A stretch of DNA of 64,000 bases. It comes from Vibrio gallaecicus. Its GTDB lineage: Bacteria; Pseudomonadota; Gammaproteobacteria; Enterobacterales; Vibrionaceae. The DNA lies in assembly GCF_024347495.1 (NCBI RefSeq), contig NZ_AP025491.1:1240001-1304000 (forward strand), written 5' to 3'. The position numbers and the translations under genes were made by a program. This document shows positions 45,596 through 54,274 of this stretch, in pieces (position 1 is the stretch's first letter; the number at the start of each line of letters is the position of its first letter). The notes beneath the pieces are model-generated. The model saw nothing but the letters and a program-made list of their open reading frames with translations. It was not told the DNA's origin and did no database searches.

Positions 45596-46848
45596 TAAGA
45601 AAAATCTACGTAAACTTCACGCCCTGTATCCAATGACTTATTTTGATACTTCCAATGGTATTGGCTCAAAAGCCTTTCTGTTAATTCTAACCCAAGCCCA
45701 AAACCTAAGTTATTGTCTTCATTTGTTCCATCAACATTTTGATTAATAACGTGGACAGTCAAACCATCTTGAACAATCGAAACGCACCCTTCTTCAGTAT
45801 GTTGAAATGCATTACGCACCAAGTTCGTCAATACAATTCGGCACAATCCTTCAGGTAGAAGACTAGAAGATAAGTCCGTTTTTAAATGGATTTCGACAGA
45901 CTTCCCATTGAGAAGGTATTCAAGATCATGAGTGAGTTGTTCTATTATTTTACCTAGCTGGATGGAATTCATAGGCAGGTCTTTATCTTCTTGGCGAGTC
46001 AGCCACAATAAAGTCTCAGTTAAGTCAGTCATAGTGAAACCAGCGCGCTTGATACGGTCAACCACTTCTAACTGTTTCTCTGGGCTTTTACCTTTTTGAA
46101 TCAACTTTTCAAGCAATTCGCTGTTTGTTCGAGTAACGGCAATTGGCGTTCGTAATTCATGGCTCGCATAACCTAAGAATTTTTGTTCCCTTTCTAACCC
46201 GTCCTGCATTGAACTCACGCTGTTTCTGATAATGCCTGCTAACGTGTTTAATTCACTGTAGTGGAAGTCAGGAATACTCCTTTCGATATTATCTTTATCG
46301 AGTACTTTCGCCCAATTTTTCAATTCTTCAACAGGGGTCGCTACTTTGCGGAGTATTAATATCAAAATGACAAAAAACAGAACTATCGCGGCAAGTGCTG
46401 TGACTAAAATAGTAATAAAGTGAGGCAGAGCTTTATCATCAAAAGAATTACCAAGCTCTTGTTTGAATATGGCTGACACATAACGAACTTCATCCCCATT
46501 CATGACTTTCATTGCAAAATAGCCGGCTTTAGGAGGCGCAAATAAGGACTTACCGATGATCTCCTTGGTTATTTCGTCAAAGCCCATTTCCGCTAACTTT
46601 AAGTTATCTTGAATTTCTTGTGGCAAATCATTCCACTCAGTCGCTACCGTAAATTCTTGAGCAGTAACAGGGTGCCCAGGAGCCGCAGCCGCTTGATGAG
46701 CTTGAGCACTCATCGAACCTCGCATTGCCACGTCCATGCCTGAGATAAAGTAGCTCACACTTAACGCAGACATGATCACAATCGTGGTGATACCCGTGAG
46801 CAGCATCGCTAGTAATACATATAACCTTAAACTCGGTCTTATCTTCAT
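45595..46848 (-). CDS. Sensor histidine kinase, OmpR-type partner
   Basis: 417 residues. First helix about 10-32; periplasmic domain to about 150; second helix about 150-170; HAMP; HisKA with the His in LGYASHELRTPIAV; HATPase with N box LVRNAFQHTEEG and G box GFGLGLELTERLL. Overlaps the response-regulator gene by 4 bases (ATGA), so they are translated together. Downstream of the RND efflux operon on the same strand, which suggests it senses an envelope or drug signal. Confidence 0.9.
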   Translation of the reverse strand: MKIRPSLRLYVLLAMLLTGITTIVIMSALSVSYFISGMDVAMRGSMSAQAHQAAAAPGHPVTAQEFTVATEWNDLPQEIQDNLKLAEMGFDEITKEIIGKSLFAPPKAGYFAMKVMNGDEVRYVSAIFKQELGNSFDDKALPHFITILVTALAAIVLFFVILILILRKVATPVEELKNWAKVLDKDNIERSIPDFHYSELNTLAGIIRNSVSSMQDGLEREQKFLGYASHELRTPIAVTRTNSELLEKLIQKGKSPEKQLEVVDRIKRAGFTMTDLTETLLWLTRQEDKDLPMNSIQLGKIIEQLTHDLEYLLNGKSVEIHLKTDLSSSLLPEGLCRIVLTNLVRNAFQHTEEGCVSIVQDGLTVHVINQNVDGTNEDNNLGFGLGLELTERLLSQYHWKYQNKSLDTGREVYVDFS

Positions 46849-47552
46849 GATTCAGACGGTTCCTTTATCGCAAAGCCCTTACCTGTCACTGTGTGCACCA
46901 ATTTTTTGTCAAAGCCTGTATCTACTTGCTTACGCAGGTTAAAGATGTGCACTTTCAAGCTATTGCTATCCGGTTGCTCTTCGCCCCATACCCATTGCAT
47001 GACTTTTTCACGAGAAACCGTCTTGGGGCTTTCACGCATCAGGATTTCTAATATTTTGAATGCCGTAGGGGAAAGTTTGAGGGGCTTTCCAGTCCGGTAA
47101 GCTTGCTGTTGTTGTAAATCGATATCGAGATCCAACACAGATAAACGGCTAACCTGCCCACTTCGACGTTTCGCCAGTACTTGAGCTCGCACAATCAGTT
47201 CTTCCATCGCAAAAGGCTTCACTAAATAATCATCTGCACCCATAGAGAAACCCTTAAGCTTATCGTCTAACGTATCTCTAGCCGTCAACATCAAAATTGG
47301 TGTATCAATGCCTTGCGCACGAAGTTTCTCGCACACCTGTAATCCACTCATTTTAGGTAGATTAAGATCTAAAATGATCACATCATAACTTTGATTGCCG
47401 TTCTTCTGCTGGTTCTCAATTAAACTAAGTCCAGCCACACCATTAGCAGCATGATCACATTGAATATCTTCTAAATCGAGATAATCAATCACTGCCGTGG
47501 CTAAATCTAAGTCGTCTTCCACCAACAGTAATTGAAGTTTATCGGTGATCAT
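46845..47552 (-). CDS. OmpR-family response regulator
   Basis: 235 residues. Receiver with the phospho-accepting Asp in DVIILDLNLPKMSG and the Lys in DDYLVKPFAM; winged-helix effector with LKLSPTAFKILEILM and SNSLKVHIFNLRKQVD. First gene of the operon with the kinase and methyltransferase. Likely target: the RND efflux operon 134 bases upstream, or its own operon. Confidence 0.92.
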   Translation of the reverse strand: MITDKLQLLLVEDDLDLATAVIDYLDLEDIQCDHAANGVAGLSLIENQQKNGNQSYDVIILDLNLPKMSGLQVCEKLRAQGIDTPILMLTARDTLDDKLKGFSMGADDYLVKPFAMEELIVRAQVLAKRRSGQVSRLSVLDLDIDLQQQQAYRTGKPLKLSPTAFKILEILMRESPKTVSREKVMQWVWGEEQPDSNSLKVHIFNLRKQVDTGFDKKLVHTVTGKGFAIKEPSES

Positions 47553-47685
47553 ATTTACCTCTACGTTTAAAAAGATTAAAGGTTAGAAACTGAAATAGCT
47601 TACCACCGCCTGAACATCTTGCCAGACAGTGGCGATTCTTCTGTTAACTCATTCAGCTTTGTCTACACACTATTAATAACAGATA

Positions 47686-50600
47686 TTATTCAGACACTTT
47701 CAACTCAGTCTGCAATTGAGTGTTTTGATCAGTATCAAATCGAGCTTTCAAAGTTGTAATAAATTCTTTAATTTCACACTGAATCATCAGTAATGACGGC
47801 GTTAATATTAGGGTAATGAATGTGGCAAACAAAATACCATACCCAAGCGCTGCAGCCGCTGGAATTAAAAATTGAGCCTGTAACGATGTTTCACTTAGTA
47901 ACGGTGTTAAACCCGCGAAGGTCGTGACCGATGTCAGTAGCACGGCTCTTAATCGGCCAGTACACGCTTGAACAATCGCATTGCGTGCAGACATGCCCTT
48001 TTCTTTAATTAGTTCATTAAAACGAGAAACAAGTAATAAGCTGTCATTCACCACCACGCCACTCAAAGCCAAGATACCATTTAACGATAAGATGCTGATT
48101 GTTAAATCATTCCACCAATGCCCTAAAATAGCGCCAACGATACCAAATGGAATAGCGGTCATTATGATAAGTGGTTGCACATACGATTTTAGTGGAATCG
48201 CTAACAAGGTATAAATCGCAATCATTGCCAGTAAAAACATACTGGTCATTGAGCTGGCAGTTTCGGCTTGCTCTTCCGTTTCCCCAGCAAAATTTACAGT
48301 TAGGCCTGGGTACTGTGTAAGCAGTTCTGGAACTAAGTTTTGTTGTAACTGATTTACCAACTCGCCTGGAGCCATAATATCTTTATCTAAAACCGCAGTG
48401 ATATACACAGCTCGTTGACTGTCAATTCGCGTAATTTCTGAAGCTTGGTAATCCGAGTAAATGTTTGCAACTGTGCTTAAAGGCACAACCTTACCATCGC
48501 TGGTTCTCACATTAGCTTGGTTTACATCAGCCATGGTTTGACGATCGTCTTCTGGGTAACGCACTCTCACTTTTACTTCGTCTTTACCGCGCTGAAATTG
48601 CTGAACAATGTCACCACCAAAAGATTGTAATACTTGTTTTGCTAAGCTTGCTGTATCAAACCCTAAAGCACGACCTTGCTGAGTAATTTCAAAACGATAC
48701 TGTGACTCACCTAAGTCAAGGTTATGATCAATGCCACTTACGCCAGCCACACCTTCAAGTGTTTCCACTAATTGATTACCCGCCGCGCTTACTGATTCAT
48801 CACTCCACGCTTTTAGTTCTACTTTAAAGTTATCGACCATCTCCATTTTTGACAGAATTTTTAGCTTCTTCACGCCTTCCATTTGACCAACGGTCTCTTG
48901 CCAACGTTGTGCGAATTCGTTCGCTGAATACACGCTGTCACTGTCTAACTCAATTCTTACTTGCCCTGTATCGTCACTGTCCGCAATGACTTGTAGGCTT
49001 AGCAATTCACTCTCTTCGTCTGCTGCGCTGTACTGAGATCTTAAACCTTCATCAACCTGAACGGCTGCCGCCTCTAACTCTAATAGGTTCGTTTGCGTTT
49101 GCCCAAAGCTTGCATCATTTTGCATCGACATATCGGCAGTCACTGTATCACCCGGCATATCAGGGAAAAAAGCAACTCTCACATTGCCTGTCATTGGCAA
49201 ACCAACCACTAAAATGAACAGTGAGATGAACACCATAATCACCGCGTAACGAAGTTTTAAAGCCCAATCAATCACTCGGCTATAGATACGAACGTTAAAC
49301 CACTGTAGAGCACTATCAGCCCCATGTTGAATACGGCTCCAAACGCCTTTTCTCTCGCCTCGGTGGGTATTAATGTGCGCTAAGTGAGAAGGTAAAATAA
49401 ACTTCGACTCAACCAATGACAGCAACAAGCAAATGGTGACAACCGAACCAAACTGAGCGTAAATTTGCCCCATTTTTCCATCAACATTTGCCAGCGCTAA
49501 GAATGCTACAACCGTTGTTAACACACCGAATATAGTCGGAGACGCAACTTTCATCGTACCGCGAATCGTGTTGTTAACTGAGTCTCCTTCTTCTTTGCGA
49601 GTGGTATAAATACTCTCTCCCACCACTACGGCATCATCAACCACGATTCCGAGTGCCATAATGAAGCCAAAAGTCGTCATTTCATTGATGGTCAACCCCA
49701 TAAAGCTGTCAGTCATGAAGAACAAAGTGCCGCAGAAAACAAATGGTAGACCAGCAGCCACCCAAAACGCGACTCGTACATTAAGAAATAACGCCAGCAC
49801 AATGAACACTAGTCCAATACCCGTTAATGCGTTTTTCACAAGCAAGGCTAAACGGTCTTTGATCATGGTACTTTTGTCGTACCAGGTTTCAATTTCTAGA
49901 CCATCTGGGAGTGCATTACTTGCTTCCCAACGATCAACTACTTGCTGAGCTTGTTCCACAATACTCACAACGTCGCCATATTCATCCATGACGATTTGTA
50001 TCGCAATCGCGTTTTTTTGGTTATAACGAGACAATACAAAGGTATCGTCGGCAAACATGTCTTTAACTGTCGCGATATCCCCTAATGTAATTTGAGTACC
50101 ATCGCTATTCGTCACGACCGGAATAGCGTTAAAGTCTTGCAGTTCATAAGCTTGCTCAGACACTTTTAAACGAACAGTTTTATCCCCGTTACGTAAACTG
50201 GTTGATAGCGCCGTGGATGATTCAGCATTAATCGCTTCAGAGACGTCCGTTAAAGTCAGTCCATAGGCTTGTAGCTTACTTTCATCAACTTCAACCGAAA
50301 TCATTGGGTCGACTTTAGCTTTAATTTCAAGATCGCGAATCGCAGACTGGCTCAGTAAATCCGCTTTCAGTTGCTCGGCTAAATCTTGTAATGTGGCTCT
50401 GTCCGCTTCACCGTATAGCTGCACCCAAAGCGCGTGGTCTTGCATTCGAGCTTTATCAATTACTGGGTTGTCCGCCCCTGAAGGCAAGTTATTGATGGCA
50501 TCGATTTTGGTTTTTACATCTGTCAATAAAGTATCTAAATCGTAGGTACTTTCTTTTTCGATAGAAACATGGCTGCCATTTGCATCTGAAGTCGAAGTAA

Positions 50601-50898
50601 TGCGTTTGATGCCCGGCACGGTTTCCAAAGCATCTTCAATTTTAATCGCCAGCCCTTCTTCTGCTTGAATTGGATCACCACTGTCATAGGTGACTGAAAC
50701 CGTCACAATATCAGGTTCTAAACTTGGGAACGCTTCTTTACGCAAAGAATTCAGCGAGAATAAACCAATCAAAATAACACCAACTAGTAATAGATTTGAT
50801 GCTACCGAATTATTAGCAAACCAAGCTATTGGTCCTGTGTGCTTTTCCTGGTTTTTATGGTTGCTTTGAACTTCTGGAAGTTGAGTGTTTTCAGACAT
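47686..50898 (-). CDS. RND-family efflux inner-membrane transporter
   Basis: 1070 residues, the full size for HAE1/AcrB-like or heavy RND proteins. 12 membrane helices expected, large periplasmic loops. Recognisable GIVVDDAVVVGESI region with the Asp pair used in proton relay. Third gene of the efflux operon, 2 bases after the adaptor. Exports drugs, dyes or metabolites through the tripartite complex; substrate not predictable. N-terminal 30 residues before the first helix are polar and unusual. Confidence 0.92.
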   Translation of the reverse strand: MSENTQLPEVQSNHKNQEKHTGPIAWFANNSVASNLLLVGVILIGLFSLNSLRKEAFPSLEPDIVTVSVTYDSGDPIQAEEGLAIKIEDALETVPGIKRITSTSDANGSHVSIEKESTYDLDTLLTDVKTKIDAINNLPSGADNPVIDKARMQDHALWVQLYGEADRATLQDLAEQLKADLLSQSAIRDLEIKAKVDPMISVEVDESKLQAYGLTLTDVSEAINAESSTALSTSLRNGDKTVRLKVSEQAYELQDFNAIPVVTNSDGTQITLGDIATVKDMFADDTFVLSRYNQKNAIAIQIVMDEYGDVVSIVEQAQQVVDRWEASNALPDGLEIETWYDKSTMIKDRLALLVKNALTGIGLVFIVLALFLNVRVAFWVAAGLPFVFCGTLFFMTDSFMGLTINEMTTFGFIMALGIVVDDAVVVGESIYTTRKEEGDSVNNTIRGTMKVASPTIFGVLTTVVAFLALANVDGKMGQIYAQFGSVVTICLLLSLVESKFILPSHLAHINTHRGERKGVWSRIQHGADSALQWFNVRIYSRVIDWALKLRYAVIMVFISLFILVVGLPMTGNVRVAFFPDMPGDTVTADMSMQNDASFGQTQTNLLELEAAAVQVDEGLRSQYSAADEESELLSLQVIADSDDTGQVRIELDSDSVYSANEFAQRWQETVGQMEGVKKLKILSKMEMVDNFKVELKAWSDESVSAAGNQLVETLEGVAGVSGIDHNLDLGESQYRFEITQQGRALGFDTASLAKQVLQSFGGDIVQQFQRGKDEVKVRVRYPEDDRQTMADVNQANVRTSDGKVVPLSTVANIYSDYQASEITRIDSQRAVYITAVLDKDIMAPGELVNQLQQNLVPELLTQYPGLTVNFAGETEEQAETASSMTSMFLLAMIAIYTLLAIPLKSYVQPLIIMTAIPFGIVGAILGHWWNDLTISILSLNGILALSGVVVNDSLLLVSRFNELIKEKGMSARNAIVQACTGRLRAVLLTSVTTFAGLTPLLSETSLQAQFLIPAAAALGYGILFATFITLILTPSLLMIQCEIKEFITTLKARFDTDQNTQLQTELKVSE

Positions 50899-50900
50899 AA

Positions 50901-52208
50901 TTAACCCTCAACCTTAGCCATGACTTTCATTCCCACTTGGAAACTGCTCAACGGACGTTTCACTACGTGAACAACTGCTTTGGTGCTTGTATTCAGGTCA
51001 AAATCCAAGCTATTTGGGTCAATGTAAATCAAACCATCTATTTCAAACTGAGCTTGTGCTGAAGACTTCGCGAGCAACCCTTGTGAGTCCACCACCCAAA
51101 TGTCACCCTGCTGTGAAAGTGCAGAAGCAGGAAGTTGCCACAATTGATCCAAAGCTTTACCCGAGATAACCGTCTTCACAAACATACCAGGATAAAGATC
51201 GTCCACTTGTTCAAGTGGGTTTTCGACCACAACAATCAGCGAACGCTGACGAGTATCTTGTGATAAATGCTGCTCGACTCGTTCAACATTGCCCTGCCAC
51301 TGATGAGCGCCATCAGAGCTTTCCAAAGTTACTGGCCAAGAGGTACTTTGAAGCTGTTGGTTATCTAAAGATGGTAAGTTTTTCCATTGGCTTTCTGATA
51401 ATGGGACCGTCACCTCTACTTCATCGATGCTATATAAAGTCGCAACTTGAGTACCCGGTTGAACATAGCTGCCAGGTTGAATATCTCTCGTCACCACTAA
51501 CGCATCAAATGGGGCTTTCACTTGCGTTTTCTCAAAATCTTGTCGTGCTTTTTTAAGCTCTAATTGCGCATTTTCAAGGGCGGCTGTCACTTGCGCTAAT
51601 TGAGGCTTTCTCAACACTAGCGGGGAATCCGGTTCGCCTGATAAACCCGAATGTTCCCATTCTGATTTAGCTTGCTCACCTTGCCTTTGCTCTTCTAATA
51701 AATTCAATTTTGCTTGAGCAACATTCGATTTTGCTAGCGATACCGCTTGCAGGTAACTGGTATCATCAATACGCGCAATCACGTCACCTTTGTTAACCAC
51801 TTGCCCCGTTTCAAAAAGTGTACTCACACTTTCAACACGCCCGCCCACTTCAGCTGAAAACATCAGCTCATAACGTGATTTAACTTCACCATGACCAACA
51901 ACTTCTGCTTGGTACTCACCAGAAGTCACATTAATGATGGAGACCTGAGGTAATTTAGAAAGCGCTTCTTTTTCAGAAACTTGATCTGTTTTCGAACCTT
52001 GTTCTTTTGTGTGAATTTGACTCTGGCTAGATGATAAGCCTCCAGATTCAGGTGACACGTTAGAAGGCTCAGGTTGCACATGAGAAGATAAAGCCGACTC
52101 TGGGGCTTTTTTCACTGGCTCCATTTGAGAGCCATTAAAAGCCACCGCTGCAAATATGCTTGAACCCGCGATAAGAGTAATTGCGATAGTTAGTTTGTTG
52201 AGTTTCAT
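50901..52208 (-). CDS. RND efflux periplasmic adaptor
   Basis: 435 residues. N-terminal hydrophobic segment (LTIAITLIAGSSIFAAVA), a long S/Q/E-rich low-complexity stretch (about 25-95), then a biotinyl-lipoyl half (VGGRVESVSTLFETGQVVNKGD), coiled-coil hairpin, second lipoyl half (VKAPFDALVVTRDIQPG) and beta-barrel domain. Overlaps the TolC-like gene by 4 bases. Bridges the inner-membrane transporter to the outer-membrane channel. Confidence 0.9.
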   Translation of the reverse strand: MKLNKLTIAITLIAGSSIFAAVAFNGSQMEPVKKAPESALSSHVQPEPSNVSPESGGLSSSQSQIHTKEQGSKTDQVSEKEALSKLPQVSIINVTSGEYQAEVVGHGEVKSRYELMFSAEVGGRVESVSTLFETGQVVNKGDVIARIDDTSYLQAVSLAKSNVAQAKLNLLEEQRQGEQAKSEWEHSGLSGEPDSPLVLRKPQLAQVTAALENAQLELKKARQDFEKTQVKAPFDALVVTRDIQPGSYVQPGTQVATLYSIDEVEVTVPLSESQWKNLPSLDNQQLQSTSWPVTLESSDGAHQWQGNVERVEQHLSQDTRQRSLIVVVENPLEQVDDLYPGMFVKTVISGKALDQLWQLPASALSQQGDIWVVDSQGLLAKSSAQAQFEIDGLIYIDPNSLDFDLNTSTKAVVHVVKRPLSSFQVGMKVMAKVEG

Positions 52209-53623
52209 GCGGATGCTCCTAAGCCAAGTGCTAGACCTAAATCAATTCGGTTTATTAAACGGTTATAAATAGTTTGTGTGAGTTGTGCTTCAAGATCGTA
52301 GGTTTGCTGCTGAACGGTAAGGAGATCAAAAATGTCGACTAAACCCTGACGATACTTTTCTTCGTAGCTGATAAAGCTGCGTTGAGCGCTTTCTAAAGCA
52401 AGAGCTAAATGTTGTTGCTGAAGGGCTAAAGAGCCTTCTTGCCCCATGGTATTTTCAACTTCATTCACCGCATTAAGCAGTGTTTCTTGATAAGCCCAAT
52501 AGCTTTGCTCTGTTGTTAACTGTGCCACTTCCGCTTGTGACTTCAGTTTCCCACCTTGGAATAAGGGTGCAGATACTTGACCTAATGCGCTCCATAGCGG
52601 ACCGGTCAATAACGCTTCACTTGGCGACTCTGCCATGTCAGTTAAACTAGCTGAAAGACTAATAGAGGGAAGCATCGCTTTATAAGCTGCATCCGTTCGT
52701 AGTGCTTCCGCTTCAATGTTTAAAAAAGCAGATTGGAGATCAGGTCTACGAGATAAATTTTGATCTGGCATCACATCTAACGGATTTAAGACATCAGGAA
52801 AAACAACCGGAATAGACACGTCTAATGACTCGCCAACCCACTGACCCGTTAATAAAGTTAGACTACGTTTACTGCTTGCAAGTTGCTCTCGGTAGTCAGC
52901 TAAGGTTGCCTTCGTTGATGCACTATTAGATTTAGCATTATCGAGGTCTTCTAAGCTTCCTAAACCAGACTTATATCTGGCTAATACCAAATCTTCATTG
53001 TTCTCAAGAACCACTAAACGCTGTTCTTCAATCGTCACTAGCTGCTGTTTCAGGCTAATTTCTAGCCACGTGCGCATTAAGTTCGCCACCACTAAGTCTT
53101 GTGCACCTTGTAAGCTGGCTTGAGAACTCATCACATCTTTCATGGCAGCATTACTACTGTCTGCCAGCTTTTGCCACAAATCCAGCTCCCAGCCAACAGT
53201 AAGGTCGGTGGTATAAGTATCGTCACTGTCTTCTTGCGCTTTACCACTGAAGCTGGCTTCAACGGTTGGCAAACGGTCAGCTGCGGTAATACCTTGCTGC
53301 GCGTAGGCAATATTGAGTGCCACTACGCTTTGCTGCAAACTCGGGTTGGTTTCAAGCGCTTGAGTAATGAAGGTGTCTAATTCAGGTAAGCTCACCAAAT
53401 CCGTGATCTGTATGGATGATTCAGTTTGGTTGTTTTCACCACCTTGAGCCGATAAGTGAGATTGTTGAACAAGATCCAGCAACAATTGCTGATTTGTAGA
53501 AGCGGTGGTTTGTTCAGCTAGTACAGTGTAATCCGCTTGATTCGTTGAGCTGCAACCAATCAAGCCGACTAAAGCCAGCGAAAGTAGGGATTGTTTTAAA
53601 GGAAGATTCAGTGTCATCTTCAT
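52205..53623 (-). CDS. TolC-like outer-membrane efflux lipoprotein (NodT type)
   Basis: 472 residues. Lipobox LVGLIGCSSTN; the N-terminal 75 residues are polar; two outer-membrane efflux repeats follow, each with long coiled helices (NPSLQQSVVALNIAYAQQG and RRPDLQSAFLNIEAEALRTD). The order outer-membrane, adaptor, transporter is a usual layout of a three-part RND operon. First gene of that operon and probably carries its promoter upstream of 53623. Confidence 0.92.
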   Translation of the reverse strand: MKMTLNLPLKQSLLSLALVGLIGCSSTNQADYTVLAEQTTASTNQQLLLDLVQQSHLSAQGGENNQTESSIQITDLVSLPELDTFITQALETNPSLQQSVVALNIAYAQQGITAADRLPTVEASFSGKAQEDSDDTYTTDLTVGWELDLWQKLADSSNAAMKDVMSSQASLQGAQDLVVANLMRTWLEISLKQQLVTIEEQRLVVLENNEDLVLARYKSGLGSLEDLDNAKSNSASTKATLADYREQLASSKRSLTLLTGQWVGESLDVSIPVVFPDVLNPLDVMPDQNLSRRPDLQSAFLNIEAEALRTDAAYKAMLPSISLSASLTDMAESPSEALLTGPLWSALGQVSAPLFQGGKLKSQAEVAQLTTEQSYWAYQETLLNAVNEVENTMGQEGSLALQQQHLALALESAQRSFISYEEKYRQGLVDIFDLLTVQQQTYDLEAQLTQTIYNRLINRIDLGLALGLGASA

Positions 53624-53809
53624 GTCTCCTGTTAGAATGGAGACAAATTTAGCAACTGAGAGGTTAAGGCAGGGTTAACGCTAGCTTAAAAATAGAATTT
53701 ATCGAAAAGAAAAAACAAAAGTCAGTGCCTACATGTGAAAAAGACTGCTGAGCTCTACTTACTATTACTAGGGACCGTATTGCAATGCACGGGTTACATC
53801 GAATAGTGA

Positions 53810-54076
53810 CTAGTCTTCTTGCCCCGGAATAAAACTCGCCAATTTATAGCCGATAGCGTAACTCACAACACCTATCGTAAAAAATATTAATAAAGTGAAA
53901 GCGGTGGCGACAAACGAAGACACGCCAAAACCCCAGACAATGGTAAAGATTAATCCTTGAAATGCTTCTTGTGGCCACTGTGACATTGGAAAATGTGAGC
54001 CACCAACGATGATATAGGATGCGCTAAACAACCCACACAAGACCGCAGCGATACCGAAAATAATTTTGAAGTTCAT
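53810..54076 (-). CDS. Small membrane protein
   Basis: 88 residues with three hydrophobic segments (about 5-26, 41-62, 63-80). No recognisable family. Acidic C-terminus (FIPGQED). The start ATG is near a purine-rich stretch. Single gene. Confidence 0.65.
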   Translation of the reverse strand: MNFKIIFGIAAVLCGLFSASYIIVGGSHFPMSQWPQEAFQGLIFTIVWGFGVSSFVATAFTLLIFFTIGVVSYAIGYKLASFIPGQED

Positions 54077-54274
54077 AACGTTAACCTAATCCATAACTTG
54101 GAAATAATGCTTTATTAGCAATAACAAATAATGACACTTTTAACAGTATACATCACCTAGTGAAGACCCACTATGATGATAAATAAGCAGCATTTCGATT
54201 TTGTAACGAAGTGCATCCAAAAAAATTAAAAAAAATTCACATTATTGTAGCTTATAGAGAATGTCATACCTATA

